A DNA stretch of 28,374 nt from an uncultured Hungatella sp. (GCA_910579515.1 CAJTUV010000040.1:1-28374), one strand, 5' to 3'. Shown: positions 8,877 through 15,142, numbered from the stretch's first letter. The notes: generated from the sequence alone by a model not told the origin. A program made the numbers and translations.

Positions 8877-9077
8877 TGTGGATAAGTGTGTGAAAAACTT
8901 ATTTATTGGGGATTGGGGAGTAATAATGAGCAGAACTATCCACATCGGTGGATAAAGTGGTGAATAACATATTAACTTTGAAAAATAAGGAATCAAAAGG
9001 AATCTTGTGGGTTATTTGTGAAAAAAATGAATGTTATTCATAGATTTATCCACAAGTTATCCACAATTTGTGGATAA
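8877..9077. other. oriC: oriC DnaA-box cluster upstream of dnaA
   Basis: This region between dnaA and the ECF transporter gene has no coding frame of note. Exact DnaA boxes (TTATCCACA or its complement) are at 8877-8885, 9046-9054, 9057-9065 and 9069-9077. Near-exact boxes (8/9) are at 8936-8944 and 8947-8955. The pair at 8936-8955 forms a palindrome, ATCCAC-atcg-GTGGAT. The last three exact boxes are only two and three bases apart, two on the plus strand and one on the minus. AT-rich DNA lies at about 8820-8876 and 8965-9045. Gene strand polarity switches here, as expected at a bidirectional origin. Confidence 0.92.
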
Positions 9078-9100
9078 GTGGAGAAACAGGTGGAAATGTG

Positions 9101-9130
9101 TTGACTATGTTTTCTAGGATGGTTTATAAT
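9101..9130 (+). promoter_or_regulatory. Promoter for the ECF S-component gene
   Basis: TTGACT (9101-9106), an 18-base spacer and TATAAT (9125-9130) form a good sigma-A promoter. The start is near 9137, giving a 50-base leader with no riboswitch fold that I can recognise. The promoter begins 24 bases after the last oriC DnaA box, so DnaA or initiation could influence it. That is speculation. Confidence 0.75.
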
Positions 9131-9186
9131 GCAACAGTAAAGCATTGTATCTTTGAAAAAAGAACAGTAGCAGGAGGAAAAGAAAA

Positions 9187-9810
9187 ATGAATAAGGTAAA
9201 AAAAGACACTCGTTGGCTTACCAGTGTTGCACTTATGGCGGCGGTGGTCATTCTTTTGGCGAATACGCCGTTGGGAATGATTCAGCTTCCAATAATTAAG
9301 GCGACAACTGTACACATTCCGGTTATTTTGGGAGCAATTCTGCTTGGACCTATGGCGGGAGCGATTTTGGGAGCGGTGTTTGGAGTTTGTTCTTTAATCA
9401 GCAATACTGTGACACCTACCCTTTTGTCCTTTGCGTTTTCTCCTTTTATGAGTATGACGGGAATGTCCGGAGCAGTAAAAGCAGTCTGGATCTCTGTAGG
9501 ATGCCGGATGATGATTGGAATTATCTCTGGATGGTTCTGGATTTTGGTGAAAAAATGTAAATTAAATCATTTTATCGCTCTGCCTATTGCTGGATTTTTG
9601 GGTTCTATGGTGAATACGGTTTTTGTTATGGGAAGTATTTATGTTCTTCTTGCAAGAGAATATGCTCAGGCCAGAAATGTGGGAGTTGAGGCCGTCTTTG
9701 GCCTTGTGATGGGAACGGTGACTGCATCAGGAATCCCTGAGGCTATTGCCGCAGCGGTTTTGGTGGCAGTGATTGGAAAGGTGCTTTTGAAGGTTGTGAA
9801 GAGAGTTTAA
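9187..9810 (+). CDS. ECF transporter S component (substrate-binding membrane protein)
   Basis: The 207-residue, very hydrophobic protein has about six membrane segments (roughly 12-28, 44-66, 75-92, 97-121, 128-155, 170-200). The N-terminal part, with TTVHIPVILGAILLGPMAGAILG (41-63), is a hallmark of S components of energy-coupling factor vitamin transporters in the broad ECF_trnsprt family. Such proteins bind a vitamin or cofactor precursor and share a common EcfT/EcfA module encoded elsewhere. No EcfA/T gene, biosynthetic gene or riboswitch is nearby, so the substrate cannot be named. The HIPVI pattern recalls pantothenate-type members, but weakly. AGGAGG lies 10 bases before the ATG. It is a single-gene unit ended by a hairpin. 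Confidence 0.82.
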   Translation: MNKVKKDTRWLTSVALMAAVVILLANTPLGMIQLPIIKATTVHIPVILGAILLGPMAGAILGAVFGVCSLISNTVTPTLLSFAFSPFMSMTGMSGAVKAVWISVGCRMMIGIISGWFWILVKKCKLNHFIALPIAGFLGSMVNTVFVMGSIYVLLAREYAQARNVGVEAVFGLVMGTVTASGIPEAIAAAVLVAVIGKVLLKVVKRV

Positions 9811-9817
9811 GAAAAAT

Positions 9818-9855
9818 CCCCTGAGACTTTAAAAAAGGTTTCAGGGGTATTTTAG
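9818..9855. terminator. Bidirectional terminator between convergent genes
   Basis: CCCCTGA (9818-9824) pairs with TCAGGGG (9841-9847), and the stem extends inward through GAC/GTT. The plus strand continues tattttag. The minus strand runs into atttttctt, a better T tract. It probably ends both the S-component gene and the minus-strand membrane genes beyond. Confidence 0.8.
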
Positions 9856-9935
9856 TTTAATATTCCTGGCTTAAAAGGAAGACGCCATATGGGAATTTGA
9901 GTCTGTAACATAGATATCTACATCGTAATTATACT

Positions 9936-10475
9936 CTACTTTTTGTATTTCCTTCTCAGATAGAAAGTCAGGCTGAAGAAGATGACAAGAAACAGTAATG
10001 AGGTGAACATCCAGAAGTAAGAAGAGCCGATTAAATTTCCATAAGTGGTTATTCCTGTAACTCCGTTTATTTCTTTTTCAGGCGAGCCTATTGGGAAAAA
10101 CATACCAATCATCTGATTGCCGCTTATTTGAAAAAGAATACAGGAAATCAGACTTACGCAGAAAATTACAAAGAAAAAAATGGATGCTGCCATAGGTACT
10201 TTCCATAAAACAGAATTTTCCTGTTTCTTTTTCATTTCCAGTTCTTGATCAATCTGATTTCTGATTGTTTTTCTGTTTCCCAGACGTTTTAGTGTCTGGG
10301 CTTCGGATTGATCTTCTTCCTGGTAAATCTTCCAGATGCTTTCTTTCAGTCTGGAGCGATAGTAATCTTCCATTTTTAAAGGTTGTATCCCTTTTACTGT
10401 CTCTTCGACAAATTTGTCTAATTTTGTTGGGAGTGTGAAGGGAAACTCAGTTGGAAAATAGTCAGAAGTTTTCAT
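9936..10475 (-). CDS. Two-segment membrane protein of unknown function
   Basis: I do not recognise this 179-residue protein. Residues 1-92 are hydrophilic and charged, with a likely helical stretch (about 36-86, rich in K, E, Q). Two strong membrane segments follow at about 94-116 and 152-173, separated by a 35-residue loop with several glycines. It ends in a basic LRRKYKK tail, suggesting the N-domain and the C-terminus are both cytoplasmic. GGAGG precedes the ATG. It is 15 bases downstream of the DUF3592-like gene and surely cotranscribed with it, so the two may act together. No catalytic motif is visible. Confidence 0.75.
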   Translation of the reverse strand: MKTSDYFPTEFPFTLPTKLDKFVEETVKGIQPLKMEDYYRSRLKESIWKIYQEEDQSEAQTLKRLGNRKTIRNQIDQELEMKKKQENSVLWKVPMAASIFFFVIFCVSLISCILFQISGNQMIGMFFPIGSPEKEINGVTGITTYGNLIGSSYFWMFTSLLFLVIFFSLTFYLRRKYKK

Positions 10476-10490
10476 ACGTTACCTCCATCT

Positions 10491-11015
10491 TTATGAAATT
10501 AAATTCCGGATTATCACAATGCCTGACAGGATAACCCCTAAATTTACGAAACAATAGATGCAGGCAGAATGCCAGACATAAGTATCTTTTACTACATAAT
10601 TCCATGGCTTTTTTGTGGAATAGTGGATTTCGATTGTATCTCCAGGTTTCCATTTGTCCTTCCGCTGCAGATATGGGTAATGTCCCCGAAATTCCCTCTC
10701 TCCAGCTTTCCATTGAAAGATTGGAGAATATCGTTTGCTTCCAATTACTAGTTTAAATGGGGGATAAGCAAAATTACGATCCTGGGTTTCTTCTATGGGG
10801 AGATAATCATGTTCTCCTATCTTTTCCTCAACCAAGCGTCTGGAGGCTGTCAATTCGGATTTTTTTACTGAAAAAACGGTGCCTTCGGTTTTTCCTTTAT
10901 ACATGTTCCATTTAAAAAATTCCGTGATATGGGTAGAGATTTCTATGATCAGGAAAATTACTCCCATACAAATCATGAGAAAGGATACTAATAATAAGAA
11001 TACGTTAAAGTACAT
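10491..11015 (-). CDS. DUF3592-like membrane protein
   Basis: The 174-residue product has an N-terminal membrane segment (4-25), a soluble central domain and a C-terminal segment (148-168). The centre has TEGTVFSVKK (43-52), KRYSPIFQW (94-102), and WKPGDTIEIHYSTKKPWNYVV (122-142). This pattern of 'x-G-x-V ... Y-x-P ... PGD-x-I-x-I-x-Y-x-P' resembles DUF3592-type proteins of bacterial membranes, whose function is unknown. The family call is from memory of the pattern and is moderate. A good Shine-Dalgarno site (GGAGGTGA) precedes the ATG. It is the first gene of a two-gene unit with the membrane gene at 9936-10475. Confidence 0.72.
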   Translation of the reverse strand: MYFNVFLLLVSFLMICMGVIFLIIEISTHITEFFKWNMYKGKTEGTVFSVKKSELTASRRLVEEKIGEHDYLPIEETQDRNFAYPPFKLVIGSKRYSPIFQWKAGEREFRGHYPYLQRKDKWKPGDTIEIHYSTKKPWNYVVKDTYVWHSACIYCFVNLGVILSGIVIIRNLIS

Positions 11016-11090
11016 TCTGTCACCTCCTGATTTTTATACGGTGTGAGAATTAGAAGAGCCAGAAGGTTCCCCCTGTGGTTATGCATGATA

Positions 11091-11238
11091 CTACAAATGG
11101 ATTGCAATAACAAAAGACCAGCCGATGATGCTTATGATTAAAAACAAAATTCCTGCTTTATGAGGGGCATATTTCTTCTGTGGATTCTTCAATTAAGTTG
11201 TTCAAAAGATTGGGAAGAGTGATCTTTGGACTTTTCAT
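11091..11238 (-). pseudogene. Probable frameshifted small membrane protein
   Basis: On the minus strand an ATG at 11238 opens MKSPKITLPNLLNNLIEEST and stops at 11158. A second frame, overlapping from about 11190, reads QKKYAPHKAGILFLIISI and on through GWSFVIAIHL to a stop at 11091. That is a clean single membrane segment. Joined by one frameshift, the two frames would give a protein of about 48 residues with a soluble N-terminus and a C-terminal anchor. The second frame could start only at a TTG with no ribosome site. It lies just upstream of, and in line with, the DUF3592-like gene. Either the gene is broken or only the downstream frame is used. Confidence 0.4.
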
Positions 11239-11274
11239 GATAATTTACTTCATCTCTAAATTATATAATAAATA

Positions 11275-11320
11275 ATAGTAAAATAGATAAAAATACCAGT
11301 TATTTAATCTATTTTACTAT
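11275..11320. repeat. Perfect 14-bp inverted repeat
   Basis: ATAGTAAAATAGAT (11275-11288) is exactly mirrored by ATCTATTTTACTAT (11307-11320) across an 18-base centre. The centre itself can pair further (AAATA with TATTT). No T tract or GC-rich stem supports a normal terminator, so an operator or a relic end is as likely. A similar half-site, TAAAATAGCTAAAAA, occurs at 13020-13034 in the promoter of the exported-protein genes. Confidence 0.65.
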
Positions 11321-11482
11321 AAAAATGTGGTTTTGTCTATTTAATTATAAAAAATAAAGGAAAAATAAAAGAAAATTTAATTTTTAAAGAGCAATTAAAG
11401 TGTTATTAACCAGATTACTATTTTTTTTATAGTTTATTTCTCATGATATTTTCTTTATTTAAGTGAAAATAGAAAATAGGAC

Positions 11483-11511
11483 TTGGTGAGTAACGACAAC
11501 TACGTTACGAT
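11483..11511 (+). promoter_or_regulatory. Promoter with internal dyad before the antitoxin remnant
   Basis: TTGGTG (11483-11488), a 17-base spacer and TACGAT (11506-11511) form a moderate promoter. Within it GTAACG (11490-11495) mirrors CGTTAC (11503-11508) over a 7-base centre. A dyad overlapping the promoter is the usual form of a RelB-type antitoxin autoregulatory operator. The match to function is inference. Confidence 0.5.
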
Positions 11512-11534
11512 AAAGTAAAAGGAGATTAGTTGAT

Positions 11535-11797
11535 ATGAAAAAGACGGCAACATTAAATTTAAGAGTAAATCCTACCCATTTGCTGTTATTTTACTAAATA
11601 CGCCTTCTGTACTAAATGCGGTTTTGATGACATTGGAGGAAATTCGTACAAAATTGTAAGAAGGTTATGATGAAATTGCAAGAAGGCAGAGTATTGGCTG
11701 CGATAGTGGGTCCCAGCAACTTTCACACAATTCTATAATGAAGAGTCATTCTGCCAATAAACATGTAGACCTTCCTCCATTAATAGGGCAGTTTTGA
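11535..11797 (+). pseudogene. Remnant of a RelB/DinJ-family antitoxin gene
   Basis: AAGGAG and an ATG at 11535 open MKKTATLNLRVNP, the diagnostic ribbon start of RelB/DinJ antitoxins. The frame then breaks at about 11574. In another frame from 11576 comes PFAVILLNTPSVLNAVL and then TLEEIRTKL, a stop at 11657, and EGYDEIARRQ. These resemble the middle and end of the same family, where 'LPF-V...NT', 'LEE-R-KL' and 'EGYDEI' occur in order. About 25 codons of the central helix seem deleted, with a frame change and a stop. The 3' part has no further likeness, and no RelE/YafQ toxin follows. The family call is from pattern recognition. Confidence 0.68.
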
Positions 11798-11839
11798 AAT
11801 TTTAATTGATCCAGAAAGCTGCCCTAAGAAATTAAAATT
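11784..11839. repeat. Interleaved inverted repeats
   Basis: TAGGGCAG (11784-11791) is mirrored by CTGCCCTA (11819-11826). AATTTTAATT (11798-11807) is mirrored by AATTAAAATT (11830-11839). The two pairs interlock (A-B-A'-B'), so in RNA they could form alternative hairpins or a pseudoknot. The second pair is all A/T and may be chance. The first is GC-containing and exact. Confidence 0.5.
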
Positions 11840-11858
11840 AGAATAATAAAAATTTTTA

Positions 11859-11894
11859 AACTTAAGAGGCTGGAGATAATCAGCTTTTTAAGTT
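11859..11894. terminator. Terminator hairpin after the exported-protein genes
   Basis: AACTTAAGAGGCTG (11859-11872) pairs with CAGCTTTTTAAGTT (11881-11894), 14 pairs including two G-U, over an 8-base loop. On the minus strand the stem is followed by a T-rich run (aaatttttatt). The stop codon of the 11888-12454 gene lies inside the stem. Confidence 0.7.
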
Positions 11895-12454
11895 TCATTT
11901 AATTCATTTTCTATAAAGCGTTGTAATTCTCGCCCTCTTAAACTAACTGAACTAACTTTTCCATTATTGTTAAATTGAATTTTACCTGTAATTTGAAATT
12001 CTTGCTCTTTTCCAGTAGAAGTATGGATAAATATTTGAGCTTCGTAAAGAAAGGCGTCTTTCTGATTAGTTTTTAAAATATCCAGCTTTTTTAATTTGAT
12101 AGTAAAATCTTGTTTGATAGCCAAATCGTGTAAGTATGCTATTTCATTCAAACGGATACACTCTTCTACAAAACTGTCTGATACTAAATTACCTAACATA
12201 TCTTTATATGCTTCTCTTAATGGAGCATCGTCCAGTGAGGCGATTGTTTGTTTATGAGGCGACTTAATATAATCATCTATGTCCATATCCATAATATGAT
12301 AAGCCTCTACAAGTGGTTGAGATGGAATATTCAGAAGATTTGTTAAGATTTTTTTTGCATTCCTGACAGGTAAATTCTGAATCCAAAATAAGGAAACTAT
12401 TACGATTCCCAAAAGTAATAAAGGAGTAAAGTAATTTTTTAAAGTTTTGCGCAT
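11888..12454 (-). CDS. Membrane-anchored extracytoplasmic protein, unknown
   Basis: I do not recognise this 188-residue protein. A basic start (MRKTLKNYF) and a membrane helix at about 9-26 act as an uncleaved signal anchor. The rest (about 30-188) is hydrophilic and should lie outside the membrane. It has a helical half (30-110) and a beta-rich half (115-185: DFTIKLKKLDIL, EFQITGKIQF, SVSLRGREL). The pattern recalls small periplasm-like NTF2/lipocalin-sized domains, but no motif fixes a family. It starts one base after the stop of the upstream exported protein gene, so the two are coupled. Their shared promoter is divergent from the BlaI/M56 genes. Confidence 0.75.
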   Translation of the reverse strand: MRKTLKNYFTPLLLLGIVIVSLFWIQNLPVRNAKKILTNLLNIPSQPLVEAYHIMDMDIDDYIKSPHKQTIASLDDAPLREAYKDMLGNLVSDSFVEECIRLNEIAYLHDLAIKQDFTIKLKKLDILKTNQKDAFLYEAQIFIHTSTGKEQEFQITGKIQFNNNGKVSSVSLRGRELQRFIENELNET

Positions 12455-12455
12455 A

Positions 12456-12929
12456 TTATAGACCTTTTATAAATTCAAAACCTTGCCAAAATGAATCTGT
12501 TCTTGTATCACCATTAAATTCCTCTATATATGTAGCATTATTAATAATTATACCAGTAATCCCTATAGGTTCGTATGCCATATGAAAGTGATATTTTCCT
12601 AAAGTATGAGATATTCTGGGATCATGCTGAGAAGCTAGTACTAAAAAACAATTAGAGCATTGATAGCAATATCCATTGATAACGCGATTTCCAGATGTAT
12701 CATAAACAACACCTTTACCATTAGATTTCATCCGATGCTTTCCACCTGGGCAAGTTAAATCCCAATGTGGAGAAATGCCGTCTTTTAAGTTTACTATATA
12801 CATATCCGACTCACTATTAGGTCCTTTAGCGAATGCTATCATAGATGAACAAAATGTTAATACCAAATTGAGGTAAGTAGTGTAATTAATTTTTTCATAA
12901 ATTATGTACTCCTTTTTATTGAATATCAT
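12456..12929 (-). CDS. Exported Cys/His-rich protein, unknown
   Basis: This 157-residue protein is not one I recognise. After a basic, tyrosine-rich N-terminus, a hydrophobic stretch (about 19-34) ends in AFA before KG, a likely signal peptidase I site. The mature part has C60 in TCPGGKH and a cluster C88-x2-C91-x2-C94. Histidines 65, 102, 108, 114 and 116 (KYHFHM) follow. Such spacing suggests metal binding or disulfides, but this is inference. The ribosome site is weak (AGGAA). It is the first gene of the pair with the membrane-anchored gene at 11888. The start is the first ATG in frame and could be later. Confidence 0.72.
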   Translation of the reverse strand: MIFNKKEYIIYEKINYTTYLNLVLTFCSSMIAFAKGPNSESDMYIVNLKDGISPHWDLTCPGGKHRMKSNGKGVVYDTSGNRVINGYCYQCSNCFLVLASQHDPRISHTLGKYHFHMAYEPIGITGIIINNATYIEEFNGDTRTDSFWQGFEFIKGL

Positions 12930-13010
12930 ATTGATTCATTCCTAATTTTTAATAAGTTAGATAATATACAAATACAATGGAATCACCTCTTTCTCTAAAG
13001 ATTAATTAGT

Positions 13011-13039
13011 ATTATATATTAAAATAGCTAAAAAGTCAA
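13011..13039 (-). promoter_or_regulatory. Promoter for the exported-protein genes
   Basis: On the minus strand TTGACT (13039-13034), 17 bases and TATAAT (13016-13011) give a strong sigma-A promoter. Its -35 is seven bases from the -35 of the divergent BlaI promoter, so one bound repressor dimer could cover both. Confidence 0.8.
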
Positions 13040-13046
13040 GAAACGA

Positions 13047-13075
13047 TTGACAAAAATGTATAAAAATGCTAATCT
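13047..13075 (+). promoter_or_regulatory. Promoter for the BlaI/M56 operon
   Basis: TTGACA (13047-13052), 17 bases and TAATCT (13070-13075), with TG one base before the -10, form an extended -10 promoter. GACA-aaaa-TGTA (13049-13060) overlaps it. It resembles, but is two bases longer than, the TACA-nn-TGTA site known for BlaI/CopY repressors. Confidence 0.7.
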
Positions 13076-13109
13076 TTTTATTAAGAAATATTATAGGAGG
13101 TAATTTCTA

Positions 13110-13496
13110 TTGAAAAATACTTTGGCTGCTGCAGAACTTGAATTTATGAACTTTTTTTGGTCTTCTGATGAAGAAAAATGCAAGCAGGACCTGGTAGATG
13201 AGTTTGCAAAAAAGGGGAAGAGCAGCAGTAATATTTCCTTTTTTCTTTCTAAATTGACAAAAAAGGGATTTCTGATTCCAAGAAGAGAAGGGCGTAATTT
13301 TTATTACAAGCCTTCAGTTTCAAAATTAGAGTATGAGCAGTTATTGATTAACAATAAGTTAAATAAAACTTATGGGCAGTCTCTGGAACTGATTCTGGCT
13401 AATTTTTGCGGAAGAGAGTCTTTAAACGAGGGAGAATTACAGAGCGTCAGAGAATGGCTGAAGGATTTAGAGAGCGAACTGGGAGATAAGGAATGA
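13110..13496 (+). CDS. BlaI/MecI/CopY-family transcriptional repressor
   Basis: The 128-residue product has the winged-helix domain of penicillinase-type repressors (about 3-72). It shows LAAAELEFMNFFW at the start, the recognition helix region SSSNISFFLSKLTKKGFL (38-55) and the wing RREGRNFYYKP (58-68). The rest is a helical dimerisation part (73-125). Such proteins repress their own operon until cleaved by a partner membrane protease. Translation starts at TTG with TAGGAGG nine bases upstream. The stop overlaps the ATG of the M56 gene by four bases. No beta-lactamase gene is nearby, so the signal sensed is unknown. Confidence 0.9.
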   Translation: MKNTLAAAELEFMNFFWSSDEEKCKQDLVDEFAKKGKSSSNISFFLSKLTKKGFLIPRREGRNFYYKPSVSKLEYEQLLINNKLNKTYGQSLELILANFCGRESLNEGELQSVREWLKDLESELGDKE

Positions 13497-14872
13497 TATA
13501 TTTTATTACCTTCATGATGTCCACGTCTGTTACCATTATAGTCATGCTGTTATTTTTGATTATCGTAGCCCGTAAAGAACAGTATGCCTGTTCCTGGATT
13601 TATGGGCTGATAAAATTGGGGCTGATTTTGCTGACAGTTCCTGCTTTTGCCCTGACATGCAGTATTCTTTATTACATATTAAGGCGTGAAATATTACCTA
13701 TAGAGGAGAATCAACCTAGTGTAACGCTTATTTTTAAAGAAAAATATTCGATTTTGAAACGATTTTATTCTTATAGGCCATATGTATGGAATATTCTATA
13801 TGGGTGGGCGATAGGCGCAGGTATCGTAGTCTTGAAAATAGCGATAGATATTTATAAATTTTATAAAGATATTGTTTGCAGAAGTAAAAGAGTAACAGAT
13901 GAAACTATTTTAAATTCTGTAAACAGAGTAAAACAGGATTTATCTATAAAAAAGCCAATTTTTGTCTACCATAATGAAGAAATTACTTCTCCCATGCTTA
14001 TCAAAATGAAAGATTATATGCTTATAATCGGGGATATGGATTTAACTCAGGAACAGTTTTGTTTTGCTGTCACTCATGAATTGGTACATTTAAAAAGAAA
14101 GCATATTCTGTTTAAACGATTGAGCATAGTGATTCGAGTGATTTATTGGTTTCATCCATTTGTCTATTACTTTTTGAATTTCTTTTCGGATTATTGCGAA
14201 TTGGACTGTGACAGGGAGGTTTTAAAGAACACTACGAAGGAACAAAAAATGGATTATGTGGAAATGTATCTTAAATTGTTATCTGGTAATATATACAAAA
14301 ATCCGGTGATTCAAAGCTCTTTTATAGACAGTAAAAAGAAAACGAGGGTTGAGAGGAGAATTAAAAATATGATGAATCAGAACATAAAGAAAAATATAAG
14401 AAGAATGGCAGTTGTATCAATCGGGTATGTCCTTTTATTTCCAACTATTGTTTACGGAGCTACCATAGGAGGTTTGAAACTCCAAAATGAGTTTGTGCTG
14501 TCTTACAAAGACCCTTATGTAGAAGAGTTAGAGCCAATCCAGTTTGTTGAAGAAGAGCAACAGCCCATGATTCGAAATCATGTGGAATATATGGTTATGG
14601 ATTTACGGATTGACAATTCTGTGGACAAATATATTGAACCAGGCGATTGTGTGGCCATCCGTGTGGATTCAGATTCTTCGGCATTAAAAGTGTCTCTTTT
14701 TTGCGAACCAGATACAAATTCTTTTAAGGTTTCGGTAAACGGAAAGTCTGTGACTTCTGTTAATGGAATGTTGTCCCATCGGTTTAGCGTAAGCGCCAAT
14801 AAAACATATTATGTGTATATTGATAATCTTTCTGATGAAAGAATACATGTTACGGGCAGCATTCACTCATAG
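13493..14872 (+). CDS. BlaR1/MecR1-like M56 membrane metallopeptidase
   Basis: This 459-residue M56 family protein would sense an outside signal and cleave the BlaI-type repressor. Membrane segments lie at about 4-25, 36-62 and 97-120, with a last one at about 304-323. The zinc protease motif HELVH (195-199) and a downstream glutamate in CELDCD (E236) are intact. After the last segment a 135-residue extracellular domain rich in beta patterns follows (SVDKYIEPGDCVAIRVDS, TNSFKVSVNGKSV). It shows no penicillin-binding SxxK/SxN/KTG set. It is thus not a classical beta-lactam sensor. It overlaps the repressor gene by four bases and ends before a strong terminator. Confidence 0.88.
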   Translation: MIYFITFMMSTSVTIIVMLLFLIIVARKEQYACSWIYGLIKLGLILLTVPAFALTCSILYYILRREILPIEENQPSVTLIFKEKYSILKRFYSYRPYVWNILYGWAIGAGIVVLKIAIDIYKFYKDIVCRSKRVTDETILNSVNRVKQDLSIKKPIFVYHNEEITSPMLIKMKDYMLIIGDMDLTQEQFCFAVTHELVHLKRKHILFKRLSIVIRVIYWFHPFVYYFLNFFSDYCELDCDREVLKNTTKEQKMDYVEMYLKLLSGNIYKNPVIQSSFIDSKKKTRVERRIKNMMNQNIKKNIRRMAVVSIGYVLLFPTIVYGATIGGLKLQNEFVLSYKDPYVEELEPIQFVEEEQQPMIRNHVEYMVMDLRIDNSVDKYIEPGDCVAIRVDSDSSALKVSLFCEPDTNSFKVSVNGKSVTSVNGMLSHRFSVSANKTYYVYIDNLSDERIHVTGSIHS

Positions 14873-14892
14873 AAAGTCATTTATGTACAAAT

Positions 14893-14948
14893 AAAAAAGG
14901 TGTAAAATCTTATATAATTCAATAAAGTAAGATTTTACACCTTTTTTT
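14893..14948. terminator. Strong terminator after the M56 gene
   Basis: A 20-bp perfect stem, AAAAAAGGTGTAAAATCTTA (14893-14912) with its mirror at 14928-14947, ends in a run of seven T. The A run on the left would let it act on both strands. It separates the accessory block from the rpmH operon. Confidence 0.93.
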
Positions 14949-15038
14949 CATGGAGATAATGGATGTAGGCTTGCTGCATCTATATATAGTGTAAAATAAC
15001 AAACAATTCAGATATTGAAGAAAGTATATAAATTTTGC

Positions 15039-15067
15039 TTGACTTAACCTTTTTCCTTCTATATAAT
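15039..15067 (+). promoter_or_regulatory. rpmH operon promoter
   Basis: TTGACT (15039-15044), 17 bases and TATAAT (15062-15067) give a near-consensus sigma-A promoter, with a start near 15074 and a leader of about 68 bases before rpmH. It likely drives rpmH-rnpA-yidD-yidC-jag. Confidence 0.85.
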
Positions 15068-15142
15068 TGAAGCGATGTTTAATTTTGAAAAGTCTGAGAA
15101 TGCTTATAGTAATAAGTTAGGATAAAGAGGAGGTGCCAAGAT

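Larger units (their letters stand above)
11016..11534. other. AT-rich stretch before the antitoxin remnant
   Basis: Apart from the short broken frame at 11091-11238, I see no gene here. The stretch holds a 14-bp perfect inverted repeat (11275-11320) and a TATAAT on the minus strand at 11265-11260 without a good -35. A promoter with an internal dyad for the antitoxin remnant lies at 11483-11511. The base composition looks more AT-rich than the flanking core genes, which fits decayed accessory DNA. Confidence 0.6.

Noticed and set aside
10462..10713. Second minus-strand frame overlapping the DUF3592-like gene
   Set aside because: It is out of frame within a gene that has good start signals and membrane segments; no independent support.
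11535..11797. Functional toxin-antitoxin module
   Set aside because: The antitoxin frame is broken and no toxin gene follows.
13049..13060. GACA-aaaa-TGTA as a classical BlaI/CopY operator
   Set aside because: The gap is four bases instead of two and the first base differs, so it is only noted as a weak candidate.
13110..14872. Beta-lactam resistance operon
   Set aside because: BlaI-type and M56 proteins are present, but there is no beta-lactamase or PBP2a gene and the M56 protein has no penicillin-binding sensor domain.
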